From Streptomyces scabichelini (lineage in GTDB: Bacteria; Actinomycetota; Actinomycetes; Streptomycetales; Streptomycetaceae), in contig NZ_JAAKZY010000019.1 in NCBI RefSeq assembly GCF_011045015.1, positions 1 to 64,000 on the forward strand: a stretch of 64,000 bases of DNA, given 5' to 3'. Every line of letters begins with the position of its first letter. Position 1 is the first letter of the stretch. Made by a program: the position numbers and the translations under genes. Under the pieces are notes generated by a model, which ran no database searches, was not told the DNA's origin, and saw only the letters and a program-made list of their open reading frames with translations. Shown piece after piece: positions 28,100 to 55,297 of the stretch.

Positions 28100-29491
28100 G
28101 TGAACGCACTGCACGACGAACCGGACGCCGTCCACGATGTGATCGGCATAGGTTTTGGGCCGTCAAATCTCGCACTGGCCATCGCGGTTGAGGAACACAA
28201 CTCCCGAGCCACCGCTGAGAAGCGGATCCGAGCCACGTTCCTGGAACGCCAGCCGTCGTTCGGCTGGCACCGTGGCATGCTCATCGACGACGCGACGATG
28301 CAGGTGTCCTTCCTCAAGGACCTTGTCACGATGCGCAATCCGACCAGCGACTTCAGCTTCCTGTGCTTCCTGCGGGAGCGGGGCAGACTCGTGGACTTCC
28401 TCAACGCGAAGACCCTCTTCCCGCTGCGGATCGAGTTCCACGAGTACTTCGAGTGGGCGGCCGCCCGGGTCGCGCATCTGGTCGACTACGGCACCGAGGT
28501 CGTGTCCGTCGAGCCGGTGACGGCCGAGGACGGGGAGATCCGCTGGTTCGACGTGGTCAGCCGCGTCCCCGGCACCCCGGAGCGCACCGTTGTGCGCAGG
28601 GCTCGTAACGTCTCGGTGGCCGTCGGCCTCGAACCCCATCTCCCGCCGGACACCGAGTTGTCGGACCGTATCTGGCACAACAGCGAACTGGTGCCGCGCG
28701 TCCGCGAGTTGAACGAGTCCGGCGGGTCCGGCGGCTCCGGCGGGTCCGGCGGCTCCGGCGGCTCCGGCACTTCCGTGGGACGCATCCTGGTCCTCGGTGC
28801 CGGTCAGAGCGCCGCCGAGGCGGTGGACTATCTGCACCGGTCCTTCCCCGAGGCGGAGATCTGCGCGATCTTCGCCAAGTACGGGTACACGCCCGCCGAC
28901 GACAGCCCGTTCGCCAACCGGATCTTCGACCCGGAAGCCGTGGACGTCTACTTCCAGTCGGCGCCGGAGGTGAAGCAGTCCCTGGTCGACTACCACCGCA
29001 GCACCAACTACTCGGTGGTCGACATGGATCTGATCGAGTCGCTGTACGCGACCATGTACCGCGAGAAGGTTCAGGGCCACGAGCGCCTGCGGCTGCGCAA
29101 CGTGTCCCGCATCCGGGACGTACGCCCGCTGGACGACCGCCTGGACGTCACCGTCGAGTACCTTCCCACCGGCGAACGGGAGGTGCTCTCCGCCGATCTG
29201 CTCGTCCATGCGACCGGCTACCGGCCCAGAGACCTCGACACGCTCCTCGGCAGGACCTCGAAGCTCTGCCTGCGGGACGACAACGACGCCGTACGCGTGG
29301 GACGCGACCACCGGGTCGAGGTCGCACCGGAGGTGACCGCGGGCATCTATCTGCAGGGCGCGACCGAGCACACGCACGGCCTCACCTCCACCCTGCTGTC
29401 CACCACCGCCGTGCGCTCCGGCGAGATCCTCGACTCCCTGCTCACCCACCATGCGGGCGACGCGGCCGAGAACATCAACTCCTCAGTCTGA
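28100..29491 (+). CDS. L-ornithine N5-monooxygenase (CchB/PvdA/SidA family)
   Basis: A 463-residue flavin monooxygenase that makes N5-hydroxyornithine with FAD, NADPH and O2. Visible motifs are the FAD-binding GIGFGPSNLALAIAVEE, substrate region MQVSFLKDLVTMRNPTS, the NADPH-binding LVLGAGQSAAEAVDYL and the C-terminal ATGYRPRDLDTLLG. The GTG at 28100 is preferred over one at 28073 because GGGGAAGG precedes it at good spacing. A run of five Gly-Gly-Ser repeats (about residues 207-223) is inserted just before the NADPH-binding domain, which is unusual. It is controlled by the iron box upstream and is the first step of the siderophore pathway. Confidence 0.92.
   Translation: MNALHDEPDAVHDVIGIGFGPSNLALAIAVEEHNSRATAEKRIRATFLERQPSFGWHRGMLIDDATMQVSFLKDLVTMRNPTSDFSFLCFLRERGRLVDFLNAKTLFPLRIEFHEYFEWAAARVAHLVDYGTEVVSVEPVTAEDGEIRWFDVVSRVPGTPERTVVRRARNVSVAVGLEPHLPPDTELSDRIWHNSELVPRVRELNESGGSGGSGGSGGSGGSGTSVGRILVLGAGQSAAEAVDYLHRSFPEAEICAIFAKYGYTPADDSPFANRIFDPEAVDVYFQSAPEVKQSLVDYHRSTNYSVVDMDLIESLYATMYREKVQGHERLRLRNVSRIRDVRPLDDRLDVTVEYLPTGEREVLSADLLVHATGYRPRDLDTLLGRTSKLCLRDDNDAVRVGRDHRVEVAPEVTAGIYLQGATEHTHGLTSTLLSTTAVRSGEILDSLLTHHAGDAAENINSSV
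28718..28764 (+). repeat. 9-bp tandem repeat encoding (Ser-Gly-Gly)n inside the monooxygenase
   Basis: Five consecutive units of TCCGGCGG(G/C), followed by a partial unit. The units alternate G and C at their last base. They encode an SGG linker-like stretch within the ornithine monooxygenase. Confidence 0.9.
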
Positions 29492-29592
29492 AAGGGCGGT
29501 TCATCGTCGTGGAGGACGGCACGCACCCGCGTGCCGTCGGACGGTTCTTGTGGCGGTCCCGTCCATGCCCGCACTGGGCAACACTCATCGAC

Positions 29593-29611
29593 TTAGGGTA
29601 GCCTCACCTAG
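29593..29611 (+). promoter_or_regulatory. Iron box upstream of the exporter operon
   Basis: TTAGGGTAGCCTCACCTAG, matching the DmdR/IdeR consensus in both half-sites, 46 bp before the first exporter gene. It is followed by a perfect tandem 11-mer GGTTTTTCTCT (29611-29632), a T-rich leader unusual for this DNA. Confidence 0.82.
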
Positions 29612-29656
29612 GTTTTTCTCTGGTTTTTCTCTTTGTCCGATCCCGAAGGGGTACGG

Positions 29657-31360
29657 GTGGGTGCTTCATATCCGTCGGGGCGGGACGTCCTGAGGGACAC
29701 GGTCCGGGGTCAGCGACGTAACGTCGCGCTCGGCTCTCTCCTCGGTTCCGGGCACCAGATCGGCGAGGCGCTGGTCCCGGTCCTGATCGGTATCGTGATC
29801 GACCAGGCCGTCACCGACTCCGACACCGGCGCCCTGTTCCTCTGGCTGGCGATCCTCGCCGTGGTCTATGTGGGACTGGCGTTCAGCTTCCGCATCGGCG
29901 CCTGGTCCGGTGAAAAGGCCTCCGTACAGGCCGAGCACTCGCTGCGGATCACTCTCGTACGAAGGGTCCTGGACCCCGGCGGCGGAGCGGAGGAGGGCCG
30001 GCTGCCCGGAGCGATGGCCAATATCGCGACCGAGGACGCCAAGCGGGTCGGCGCCGTCAACCTGGCGCTGATGTTCGGCATTTCAGCACTGATGGGCCTG
30101 CTCACCTGTGCCGTCGTCCTGCTGCGTACGTCGGTGTTGCTCGGTCTGGTGGTGCTGCTCGGCACACCTGTCCTGCTCTGGCTCGGGCATCTGCTGAGCA
30201 AGCCGCTGGAAAGCCGCAGCGAGGCCGAGCAGGAGCGGGCGGCGCACGCCTCGGCCGTGGCCGCCGACCTGGTGGCCGGTCTGCGGATCCTGAAGGGCAT
30301 CGGCGGCGAGTCGACGGCCATCGCCCGCTACCGCACCACCAGCCGCGACTCCCTGCAAGCGACCTTGCGGGCCGCACGCGCGCAGGCCTTCCAGAACGGC
30401 ATGGTCCTGGCGCTGACGGGCTGCCTGATCGCCGTCGTGGCGCTCGTCGGTGGCCGGCTGGCCGCCCAAGGCAGCATCAGCCTGGGCCAGTTGGTGTCGG
30501 CGGTCGGGCTCGCACTCTTCCTGCTCGGGCCTCTGGAGACGCTCGCCTGGGTCAACGCCGAGTTCGCGCAGGGCCGGGCCTCGGCCGCCCGGATCGCTCA
30601 GGTGCTGGCCACGCCGCACTCCGTCACGTCCGGCGGCCAGAGCCTGCCGCAGCAGGTGCGCGGCGCGGTCCGGCTGAGCGGGCTCAGCCATGGCGGGCTG
30701 CGCGAGGTGGACCTGGACATCGCACCCGGCGAACTCCTCGGCGTGGTCGCGACCGACCCCGCGCACGCCACCGACCTGCTGCGCTGCCTGTCCCGGCAGA
30801 CCGACCCCGAAGCCGGAACGGTCGAACTGGACGGCGTGTCCCTGCGCGACCTGGATCCCGCTCAGATGCGTACGGCCCTGCTGGTGGCCGAGCATGACGC
30901 GGACCTCTTCGAAGGCACCGTCCGCGACAACGTCACGGCCGCCGTCCTCGCCGGTTCCGAATCCGTCGATCCGGAAGCGGCGATGACGGCGGCCGGGGTG
31001 ACACAGGTCGCGCAGACCCTGCCGGACGGCGAGGACACCGCGGTCAGTGAGCGCGGCCGGTCCCTTTCGGGCGGGCAGCGCCAACGGGTCGCTCTGGCTC
31101 GCGCGTTGGCGGCCGACCGGCCCGTGCTGGTGGTCCACGATCCGACCACCGCGGTCGACACGGTGACCGAGGCACAGATCGCGACCGGCCTGAGGGAGAT
31201 CCGCAAGGGCCGCACCACGGTGCTCGTGACCACCAGCCCCGCACTGCTCGCGGTCACCGACCGGGTGGTGCTGCTCGACGACGGCCGGATCACCGACACG
31301 GCCCCGCACACCGATCTGGTACGCCGTCACGAGGCGTATCGCGCGGCGGTGTTGTCATGA
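29657..31360 (+). CDS. ABC exporter half-transporter with degenerate ATP site
   Basis: A 567-residue type IV ABC half-transporter: a six-helix membrane domain (about residues 1-300) and a C-terminal nucleotide-binding domain. The signature LSGGQRQRVALARAL is intact. The Walker A position reads GVVATDPAHATDLLR, lacking the GK[ST] motif, and the Walker B region reads VVHDPTTAVD instead of LLDEATSALD. It therefore probably cannot hydrolyse ATP itself and must pair with the next gene product. The GTG at 29657 has an AAGGGG Shine-Dalgarno; a TTG at 29633 is less likely. By context it is half of the siderophore export pump. Confidence 0.85.
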   Translation: MGASYPSGRDVLRDTVRGQRRNVALGSLLGSGHQIGEALVPVLIGIVIDQAVTDSDTGALFLWLAILAVVYVGLAFSFRIGAWSGEKASVQAEHSLRITLVRRVLDPGGGAEEGRLPGAMANIATEDAKRVGAVNLALMFGISALMGLLTCAVVLLRTSVLLGLVVLLGTPVLLWLGHLLSKPLESRSEAEQERAAHASAVAADLVAGLRILKGIGGESTAIARYRTTSRDSLQATLRAARAQAFQNGMVLALTGCLIAVVALVGGRLAAQGSISLGQLVSAVGLALFLLGPLETLAWVNAEFAQGRASAARIAQVLATPHSVTSGGQSLPQQVRGAVRLSGLSHGGLREVDLDIAPGELLGVVATDPAHATDLLRCLSRQTDPEAGTVELDGVSLRDLDPAQMRTALLVAEHDADLFEGTVRDNVTAAVLAGSESVDPEAAMTAAGVTQVAQTLPDGEDTAVSERGRSLSGGQRQRVALARALAADRPVLVVHDPTTAVDTVTEAQIATGLREIRKGRTTVLVTTSPALLAVTDRVVLLDDGRITDTAPHTDLVRRHEAYRAAVLS

Positions 31361-33276
31361 GCGACACCTCGGCGAACGAGAACAACGGGACCAACGGGAC
31401 CAAGGAAGCAATGACCGCAGCAGGCCCCGATACGGACGAGCAGGCGCCCGACACCCGGGAACTGCTGCCCACCGCGACCGGGGCCCGCACCCGTGCCGCC
31501 GTCGGTGAACTGGTGCGTCCGCGTCGCAGCCTGGCTCTCGGCAGCTTCGCTGTGATGGTCGCGGCCACCGGTGTGGGACTGCTCGTCCAGCCGCTGCTTG
31601 GCCGCATCGTGGACGTCGTGGCCGAGGGGCGCCCGCCCGGGGACGTGACGGCTCCGGTCGTCCTCCTGGTCCTGGTGGCCCTCGCCCAGGGCGGCACCAC
31701 CGCGCTGGGCCTGACGCTGGTTTCCCGGCTCGGCGAGACCCTGCTGGCGCAGTTGCGCGAGCGGTTCGTGGAGAAGGCGCTGCGGCTGCCGCTGGAACAG
31801 GTGGAGAAGGCGGGCGCGGGAGACCTCACCGCCCGGGTGACCCGGGACGTCTCGGTGGTGGCCGAGGCAGTGCGCAACGCTCTGCCCGAGCTGGCCCGCT
31901 CCCTGCTGGCCATCGTGCTGACGCTGGGCGCGATGGCGGCGCTGGACTGGCGTTTCCTGCTCGCGGCCCTCCTCGCGGTGCCCGTCCAGGCGCACACCGC
32001 CCGTTGGTACGTACGCAATGCCGTGCCGCTCTATGCCCGTCAGCGCATCGCGACCGGCGCTCAGCAGCAGCAGCTCCTCGACACCATCGCCGGGGCCGGC
32101 ACGGTGCGGGCGTTCCGGCTGGAGGAGCAGCACACCACGCATGTGACCCGGCGTTCTTCGGCGGCGGTCGAGCTGACGCTGCGCGGAGTGAAGCTGGTGC
32201 TGCGGTTCTACAACCGGCTGCACGTGGCCGAGTACACCGGCCTCGCGGCGGTCCTCGTCACCGGGTTCCTGTTGGTGCGCGCCGACTCGGTGTCCATCGG
32301 CACCGCGACCGCCGCGGCGCTCTACTTCCACAGTCTGTTCGCGCCGATCAACTCCGCGCTGGTACTGCTCGACGACGCGCAGTCGGCGACCGCCGCGCTC
32401 GCCCGGCTGGTCGGGGTCGCCGACCAGCCGGACCCCGAGCCGGAAGAGACGGCGAATCCTCACAAGCGGCGGGAGCCGGGCACGGCGGCGGACGGCACCG
32501 TCACCGTGACCGGCATCGACCACGCGTACGAGCCCGGCCGTCCCGTCCTGCACGAGGTGGACCTGACGCTCCGGGCCGGCGAACGCGTGGCCCTGGTCGG
32601 TCCGAGCGGCGCGGGCAAGACCACCCTGGCCAAGCTCATCGCGGGCGTGCACGTCCCGACATCCGGCTCGGTGCACCTCAGCGGCGCCGGGGCGTCCGGC
32701 AACGGCAAGGGGCTGCCGGTGGCCCTGGTCACGCAGGAGACGCACGTCTTCGCCGGTTCACTCGCGGAGGATCTGCGCCTGGCGCGGGCCGACGCCTCCG
32801 ACGACGAGCTGCGCACGGCCCTGACCACGGTGGAGGCCCTGGACTGGGTCGAAGCGCTGCCCGAGAGCCTGGACACGGTCGTGGGCGAGGGCGGACACCG
32901 CCTCACCCCCGCCCAGGTCCAGCAACTCGCCCTGGCACGGCTCGTGTTGGCGGATCCGCCGGTGGCCGTGCTCGACGAGGCGACGGCCGAGGCCGGGAGC
33001 ACCGGAGCCCGGCTGCTGGAGCGTGCGGCCGACCGGGCGGTGGACGGCCGCACGGCGCTGGTCGTCGCACATCGCCTCACCCAGGCCGCGGCCGCGGACC
33101 GGATCGTCGTCATGGACGGCGGCCGGATCGTGGAGAGCGGCACCCATGACGAGCTGTGCACCGCGGGCGGGACCTACGCCTCCTTGTGGGAGGCCTGGTC
33201 CGGTACCCGCAGCACGGCCGATCAGCCCCCCACGCAGCACCATCGTCCCGACACAACCACCATGAAGGACCACTGA
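31357..33276 (+). CDS. ABC exporter half-transporter, catalytic partner
   Basis: A 639-residue half-transporter with a six-helix membrane domain (about residues 40-345) and an ATPase domain (about 375-600). Walker A GPSGAGKTTLAKLI and Walker B VAVLDEATAEAG are intact, but the signature LSGGQ is replaced by LTPAQ. With the preceding protein this gives one intact composite ATP site (this Walker A plus the partner signature) and one dead site, the pattern of heterodimeric exporters. The ATG overlaps the upstream stop (ATGA), and its own stop overlaps the lipoprotein start (TGATG). It probably exports the desferri-siderophore. Confidence 0.86.
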   Translation: MSDTSANENNGTNGTKEAMTAAGPDTDEQAPDTRELLPTATGARTRAAVGELVRPRRSLALGSFAVMVAATGVGLLVQPLLGRIVDVVAEGRPPGDVTAPVVLLVLVALAQGGTTALGLTLVSRLGETLLAQLRERFVEKALRLPLEQVEKAGAGDLTARVTRDVSVVAEAVRNALPELARSLLAIVLTLGAMAALDWRFLLAALLAVPVQAHTARWYVRNAVPLYARQRIATGAQQQQLLDTIAGAGTVRAFRLEEQHTTHVTRRSSAAVELTLRGVKLVLRFYNRLHVAEYTGLAAVLVTGFLLVRADSVSIGTATAAALYFHSLFAPINSALVLLDDAQSATAALARLVGVADQPDPEPEETANPHKRREPGTAADGTVTVTGIDHAYEPGRPVLHEVDLTLRAGERVALVGPSGAGKTTLAKLIAGVHVPTSGSVHLSGAGASGNGKGLPVALVTQETHVFAGSLAEDLRLARADASDDELRTALTTVEALDWVEALPESLDTVVGEGGHRLTPAQVQQLALARLVLADPPVAVLDEATAEAGSTGARLLERAADRAVDGRTALVVAHRLTQAAAADRIVVMDGGRIVESGTHDELCTAGGTYASLWEAWSGTRSTADQPPTQHHRPDTTTMKDH

Positions 33277-34334
33277 TGCTCGGCTCTCTCAGAGGTACAC
33301 GCCTCGCCGCGGCGCTCGTCTCCGCGCTCCTTCTCTTCACCACCGCCACGGCCTGCGGCTCGGGAGACGACTCCGAGGCTGCCGCGGACAAGACGGATTC
33401 CGCGAACGGCGCCTTCCCGGTATCCATTGCGCACAAGTACGGCAGCACCTCCATCAAGGCCGAGCCCAAGCGGATCGTCACGGTCGGTCTCACCGACCAG
33501 GACGCCGTGCTCGCCCTGGGCAAGGTGCCCGTCGGCACCACCGAGTGGCTCGGCGGCTACAAGGGCGCCATCGGCCCCTGGGCCGCCGACAAGCTGGGCG
33601 GCGCGAAGACGCCGACCGTGCTGAAGGACACCGGCACCGGACCGCAGACCGAGAAGATCGCCGCGCTGAAGCCGGACCTGATCCTCGCGGTCTACGGTGG
33701 CCTGACCAAGCAGCAGTACGAGACCCTGTCGAAGTTCGCCCCGGTGGTCGCCCAGCCCAAGGAGTACAACGACTTCGGCGTCCCGTGGCAGCAGCAGACC
33801 GAGATCATCGGCAAGGCACTCGGCCAGGAGGCGAAGGCGAAGTCGCTCGTCGAAGGCGTCGACGCCGACTTCAAGGCCGCGGCCAAGGAGAACCCGGACT
33901 TCGCCGGGGCCAGCGCCGTGATGGCCACCCCGTACGAGGGCATGTTCGTCTTCGGCAGCCAGGACCCCCGCTCCCGGTTGCTCACCGATCTCGGCTTCAA
34001 GCTGCCGGCCGACCTGGACAAGGTCATCGGTGACGAGTTCGGCGCCAACATCAGCAAGGAGCGCACCGATCTGCTGGACACCGACGCCCTCGTGTGGATC
34101 GTCTCCGACGTGGCCAAGGACGAGGCCAAGCTCAACAAGAACGCCCTCTACGCCGACCTGAAGGTGGCGAAGGAGGACCGTGAGGTGTTCGTCAAGGAGG
34201 CGAGCGACTACGGCAACTCCGTCTCCTTCGTGACGGTACTGAGCCTGCCGTACATGCTCGACCGCCTGGTGCCGCAGCTGGCCGCGGCCGTCGACGGCGA
34301 CACCGCGACGAAGGTGGAGCAGCCGGCGTCCTGA
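33276..34334 (+). CDS. Ferri-siderophore-binding lipoprotein (FecB/FepB/CchF type)
   Basis: A 352-residue class III periplasmic-binding-type lipoprotein. The lipobox is ATAC with Cys near residue 27. The fold has RIVTVGLTDQDAVLALGKVPVGTTEW, EKIAALKPDLILAVYGGLTKQQYETL, PYEGMFVFGSQDPRSRLLTDLGF and FVKEASDYGNSVSFVTVLSLPYMLDRL. It would capture the iron complex at the cell surface for the FecCD/ATPase importer encoded at 55.3-58.4 kb. Its start overlaps the exporter stop, so export and recapture are co-expressed. Confidence 0.9.
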   Translation: MLGSLRGTRLAAALVSALLLFTTATACGSGDDSEAAADKTDSANGAFPVSIAHKYGSTSIKAEPKRIVTVGLTDQDAVLALGKVPVGTTEWLGGYKGAIGPWAADKLGGAKTPTVLKDTGTGPQTEKIAALKPDLILAVYGGLTKQQYETLSKFAPVVAQPKEYNDFGVPWQQQTEIIGKALGQEAKAKSLVEGVDADFKAAAKENPDFAGASAVMATPYEGMFVFGSQDPRSRLLTDLGFKLPADLDKVIGDEFGANISKERTDLLDTDALVWIVSDVAKDEAKLNKNALYADLKVAKEDREVFVKEASDYGNSVSFVTVLSLPYMLDRLVPQLAAAVDGDTATKVEQPAS

Positions 34335-34383
34335 GACACCGGCTGCTCCGAGGAAGCGGAGTTCGACTGCGGGTCCGTTGTGG

Positions 34384-34454
34384 CTGGTCGCTCCCCCACT
34401 CTCGGCTGCGCTCGAGCGGGGGGACCCCCATCGCGGCGGAGCCGCATATCGATA
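34384..34454. repeat. Streptomyces dispersed intergenic repeat
   Basis: The segment beginning CTCCCCCACTCTCGGC, with the internal palindromic GCTCGAGCGGGGGGACCCCC, then GGCGGAGCCGCATATCGATA, looks like an intergenic repeat I recall from many Streptomyces genomes. It forms GC-rich stems next to the terminator. Confidence 0.6.
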
Positions 34455-34511
34455 CAGACCCGCGCCCCTGAAAGGAAGGCCTGCGGCCCCCTTTCAGGGG
34501 CGCGGGTCTGT
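34454..34511. terminator. Very long bidirectional terminator hairpin
   Basis: A 22-bp perfect stem (34454-34475 with 34490-34511). The 14-base loop contains a further GGCC-TGC-GGCC stem. It separates the converging lipoprotein and amidohydrolase genes and overlaps the last codons of the latter. Confidence 0.88.
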
Positions 34512-36071
34512 GTCACAGGCCCGGCCGGCGACGTATGTCGCCACCACCTCGATGTCCCCGATGCGCGACGTATCGACCCTCCGCGGGTCGTCTCCGAGCA
34601 CGACCAGATCTGCCCGCTTGCCCGGCGTGAGACTGCCCGCGACGGAGTCCCAGTGGCAGGCGAAGGCCCCGCCGACGGTGTACGCACGCAGGGCCTCGTC
34701 GACGGTGACGGCCTCGTCCGGACCGATCACCTGCCCCGACTCGGAGGCACGCTCGACCATGAACTGGACGGCCCTGAGCGGCGAACCGTCCGTGACGGGC
34801 CGGTCGGAGCTGCCCACCAGCGTGATGCCGTGCTCCAGGAATCCCCTCCCCCGGTACAGCCACGGTGCCCGTTCCTCGCCCATGATCGACGCGTAGTCGT
34901 CGCCGAAGTAGCGCAGGAAGTTCGGCTGGACCACGGCGCTCACGCCGAGCCGCGAGAAGCGGGACAGCTGGTCGGGCCGGATCAGTCCGGCGTGTTCGAT
35001 GCGGTGCCGTGCGCCCGGGCGTGGCCGCAGGTGCTGCGCCCGCTCCAGCGCGTCCAGTGCGACATCGGCCGCCCGGTCGCCGATGGCGTGGACGGCGAGC
35101 TGCCAGCCGGCGAGATGACCGTCCACGATCGTTTCGGCGAGCGCCTCCGGGTCGTCCTGCAACTGGCCCGTGTGGTCCAGGCCTTCGTACGGGCTGCTCA
35201 GTGCGGCCGTACGCGCCATCATGCCGCCGTCGGTGTAGACCTTCAGCGCGCCCACGGAGAGCCATTCGTCCCCGAACCCGGTGCGCAGACCGAGATCGAG
35301 GGCGCGGGGTATGCCGTCGGCCGCGTGCGCGGCGACCGGGTTCAGCCGGTCCGCGGCCACCATGAGCTGCACCCGCAACGGCAACTTGCCCTGATCCCGG
35401 GCCAGTTGATAGGCGCCCAGCTCGACCGGGCTGTGGCCGAACAGGGCGCCGCCGATGCCCGCCTCGGCGCAGGCCGTCACCCCCTCGGCCAGACAGACCC
35501 GGGCCGCGCGCCCGATCGCGTCCGCCAGCTCCTGCTGTGAGTACGGCAGTCGCAGCGCCCGTGCGGCTCCCATGGCGCCCTCGGCGAGGAAGCCGTCCTC
35601 GTGCGGGACGTGGTCGGGCAGCAGGTCCAGGACAGCGGTGTTGACCACACAGCCGTGTCCGGAGTCGTGCAGCATGTACACCTTGCGCCCCTCGCTGACC
35701 TTGTCCAGCTCGGTGGCGGTCAGATGGCGGCCGAGGGCCCGCTGGTCGTACCCCACGAGATGTGCCCAGCCGCCGGGCGGCGTTCCCGCCACGGCCGCGG
35801 CGACGACAGAGAGGACGTCCTCGGCCGAGGTGCACGGTGCCACGCTCGGTGTGGCGGCCTTGAAGCCGGTCCAGGCCAGGTGCACATGGCTGTCGATGAA
35901 CCCGGGCAGCACGGTGGCGCCCTGAAGATCGACCACCCGGCGCGCGGGCAGGGAGGTCACCGCCTCGTCCAGACCCACGATCCGGCCCTGCCAGATGCCC
36001 AGATCATGGGCGACGGGATGGTCCGGGTCCATGGTCAGGATGTGCGCGTTCGTGAGTCTGGTGCTGAGCAT
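34494..36071 (-). CDS. Amidohydrolase (YtcJ / N-substituted formamide deformylase-like)
   Basis: A 525-residue Amidohydrolase_3 family protein. It has the HxH metal motif in LPGFIDSHVHLAW, KVYTDGGMMARTAAL, the metal histidines in HAIGDRAADVALDAL and HRIEHAGLI, and the catalytic Asp in LVGSSDRPV. The closest functional family I recall includes NfdA, which removes formyl groups from N-substituted formamides. It starts 4 bp after the mbtH stop and so belongs to the NRPS operon. A role in deformylating or otherwise editing the formyl-hydroxamate siderophore is attractive but unproven. Its 3' end runs into the bidirectional terminator. Confidence 0.8.
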   Translation of the reverse strand: MLSTRLTNAHILTMDPDHPVAHDLGIWQGRIVGLDEAVTSLPARRVVDLQGATVLPGFIDSHVHLAWTGFKAATPSVAPCTSAEDVLSVVAAAVAGTPPGGWAHLVGYDQRALGRHLTATELDKVSEGRKVYMLHDSGHGCVVNTAVLDLLPDHVPHEDGFLAEGAMGAARALRLPYSQQELADAIGRAARVCLAEGVTACAEAGIGGALFGHSPVELGAYQLARDQGKLPLRVQLMVAADRLNPVAAHAADGIPRALDLGLRTGFGDEWLSVGALKVYTDGGMMARTAALSSPYEGLDHTGQLQDDPEALAETIVDGHLAGWQLAVHAIGDRAADVALDALERAQHLRPRPGARHRIEHAGLIRPDQLSRFSRLGVSAVVQPNFLRYFGDDYASIMGEERAPWLYRGRGFLEHGITLVGSSDRPVTDGSPLRAVQFMVERASESGQVIGPDEAVTVDEALRAYTVGGAFACHWDSVAGSLTPGKRADLVVLGDDPRRVDTSRIGDIEVVATYVAGRACDTDPRP

Positions 36072-36075
36072 CGGG

Positions 36076-36299
36076 TCAGCCGGTCCGCTCCATCCGCTCC
36101 ACCAGACTCGTGGGGCGCATGTCGGTCCAGTGGGTCTCGATGTACTCCAGGCACTCCTGACGGGGACCCGGACCGTGCACGACCGTCCAGCCCGCCGGGA
36201 CGTCCACGAAGTCGGGCCAGAGGCTGTGCTGGCCCTCGTCGTTGACGAGCACCGAGTAGACGCCCTCGGGGTTCTCGAACGGGTTGGTGGTGCCGCTGC

Positions 36300-36303
<4 letters not shown>
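36076..36303 (-). CDS. MbtH-like NRPS accessory protein
   Basis: A 75-residue protein with the full MbtH signature: [38 protein letters not shown], then [15 protein letters not shown]. The conserved tryptophans that clamp the adenylation-domain alanine are present. MbtH proteins bind adenylation domains and are often needed for their folding and activity. The ATG overlaps the NRPS stop (ATGA), so it is made together with the synthetase. Confidence 0.95.
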
Positions 36304-55130
<18,827 letters not shown>

Positions 55131-55189
55131 AGCTGACCGTGCCTCCCGGGTGTGCGGAACCGGCTCTGCCGGAGGACCGCAGGTCATAC

Positions 55190-55208
55190 TAAGGTAAGGA
55201 TTACCTAA
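55190..55208 (-). promoter_or_regulatory. Iron box controlling the NRPS operon
   Basis: TAAGGTAAGGATTACCTAA, a near-consensus DmdR/IdeR site 60 bp upstream of the NRPS start on the minus strand. Together with the site at 55252 it divides the divergent promoter region. Confidence 0.85.
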
Positions 55209-55251
55209 CCAAAAGGGCCAGTCTCGGCGGATCCCCACTCCCGACTAGGAT

Positions 55252-55270
55252 TAAGGCCTGCCTAACCTAA
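55252..55270 (+). promoter_or_regulatory. Iron box controlling the siderophore-import operon
   Basis: TAAGGCCTGCCTAACCTAA, 14 of 19 positions matching the consensus. The right half-site is perfect and the left is weak. It lies 28 bp before the first FecCD permease gene. Confidence 0.75.
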
Positions 55271-55297
55271 GGGAGTCTGGCCGTTGGAGACCGAACG

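Noticed and set aside
28718..28764. Short tandem repeat considered as a CRISPR or minisatellite locus
   Set aside because: The 9-bp units are contiguous without spacers and lie in frame within a conserved enzyme gene.
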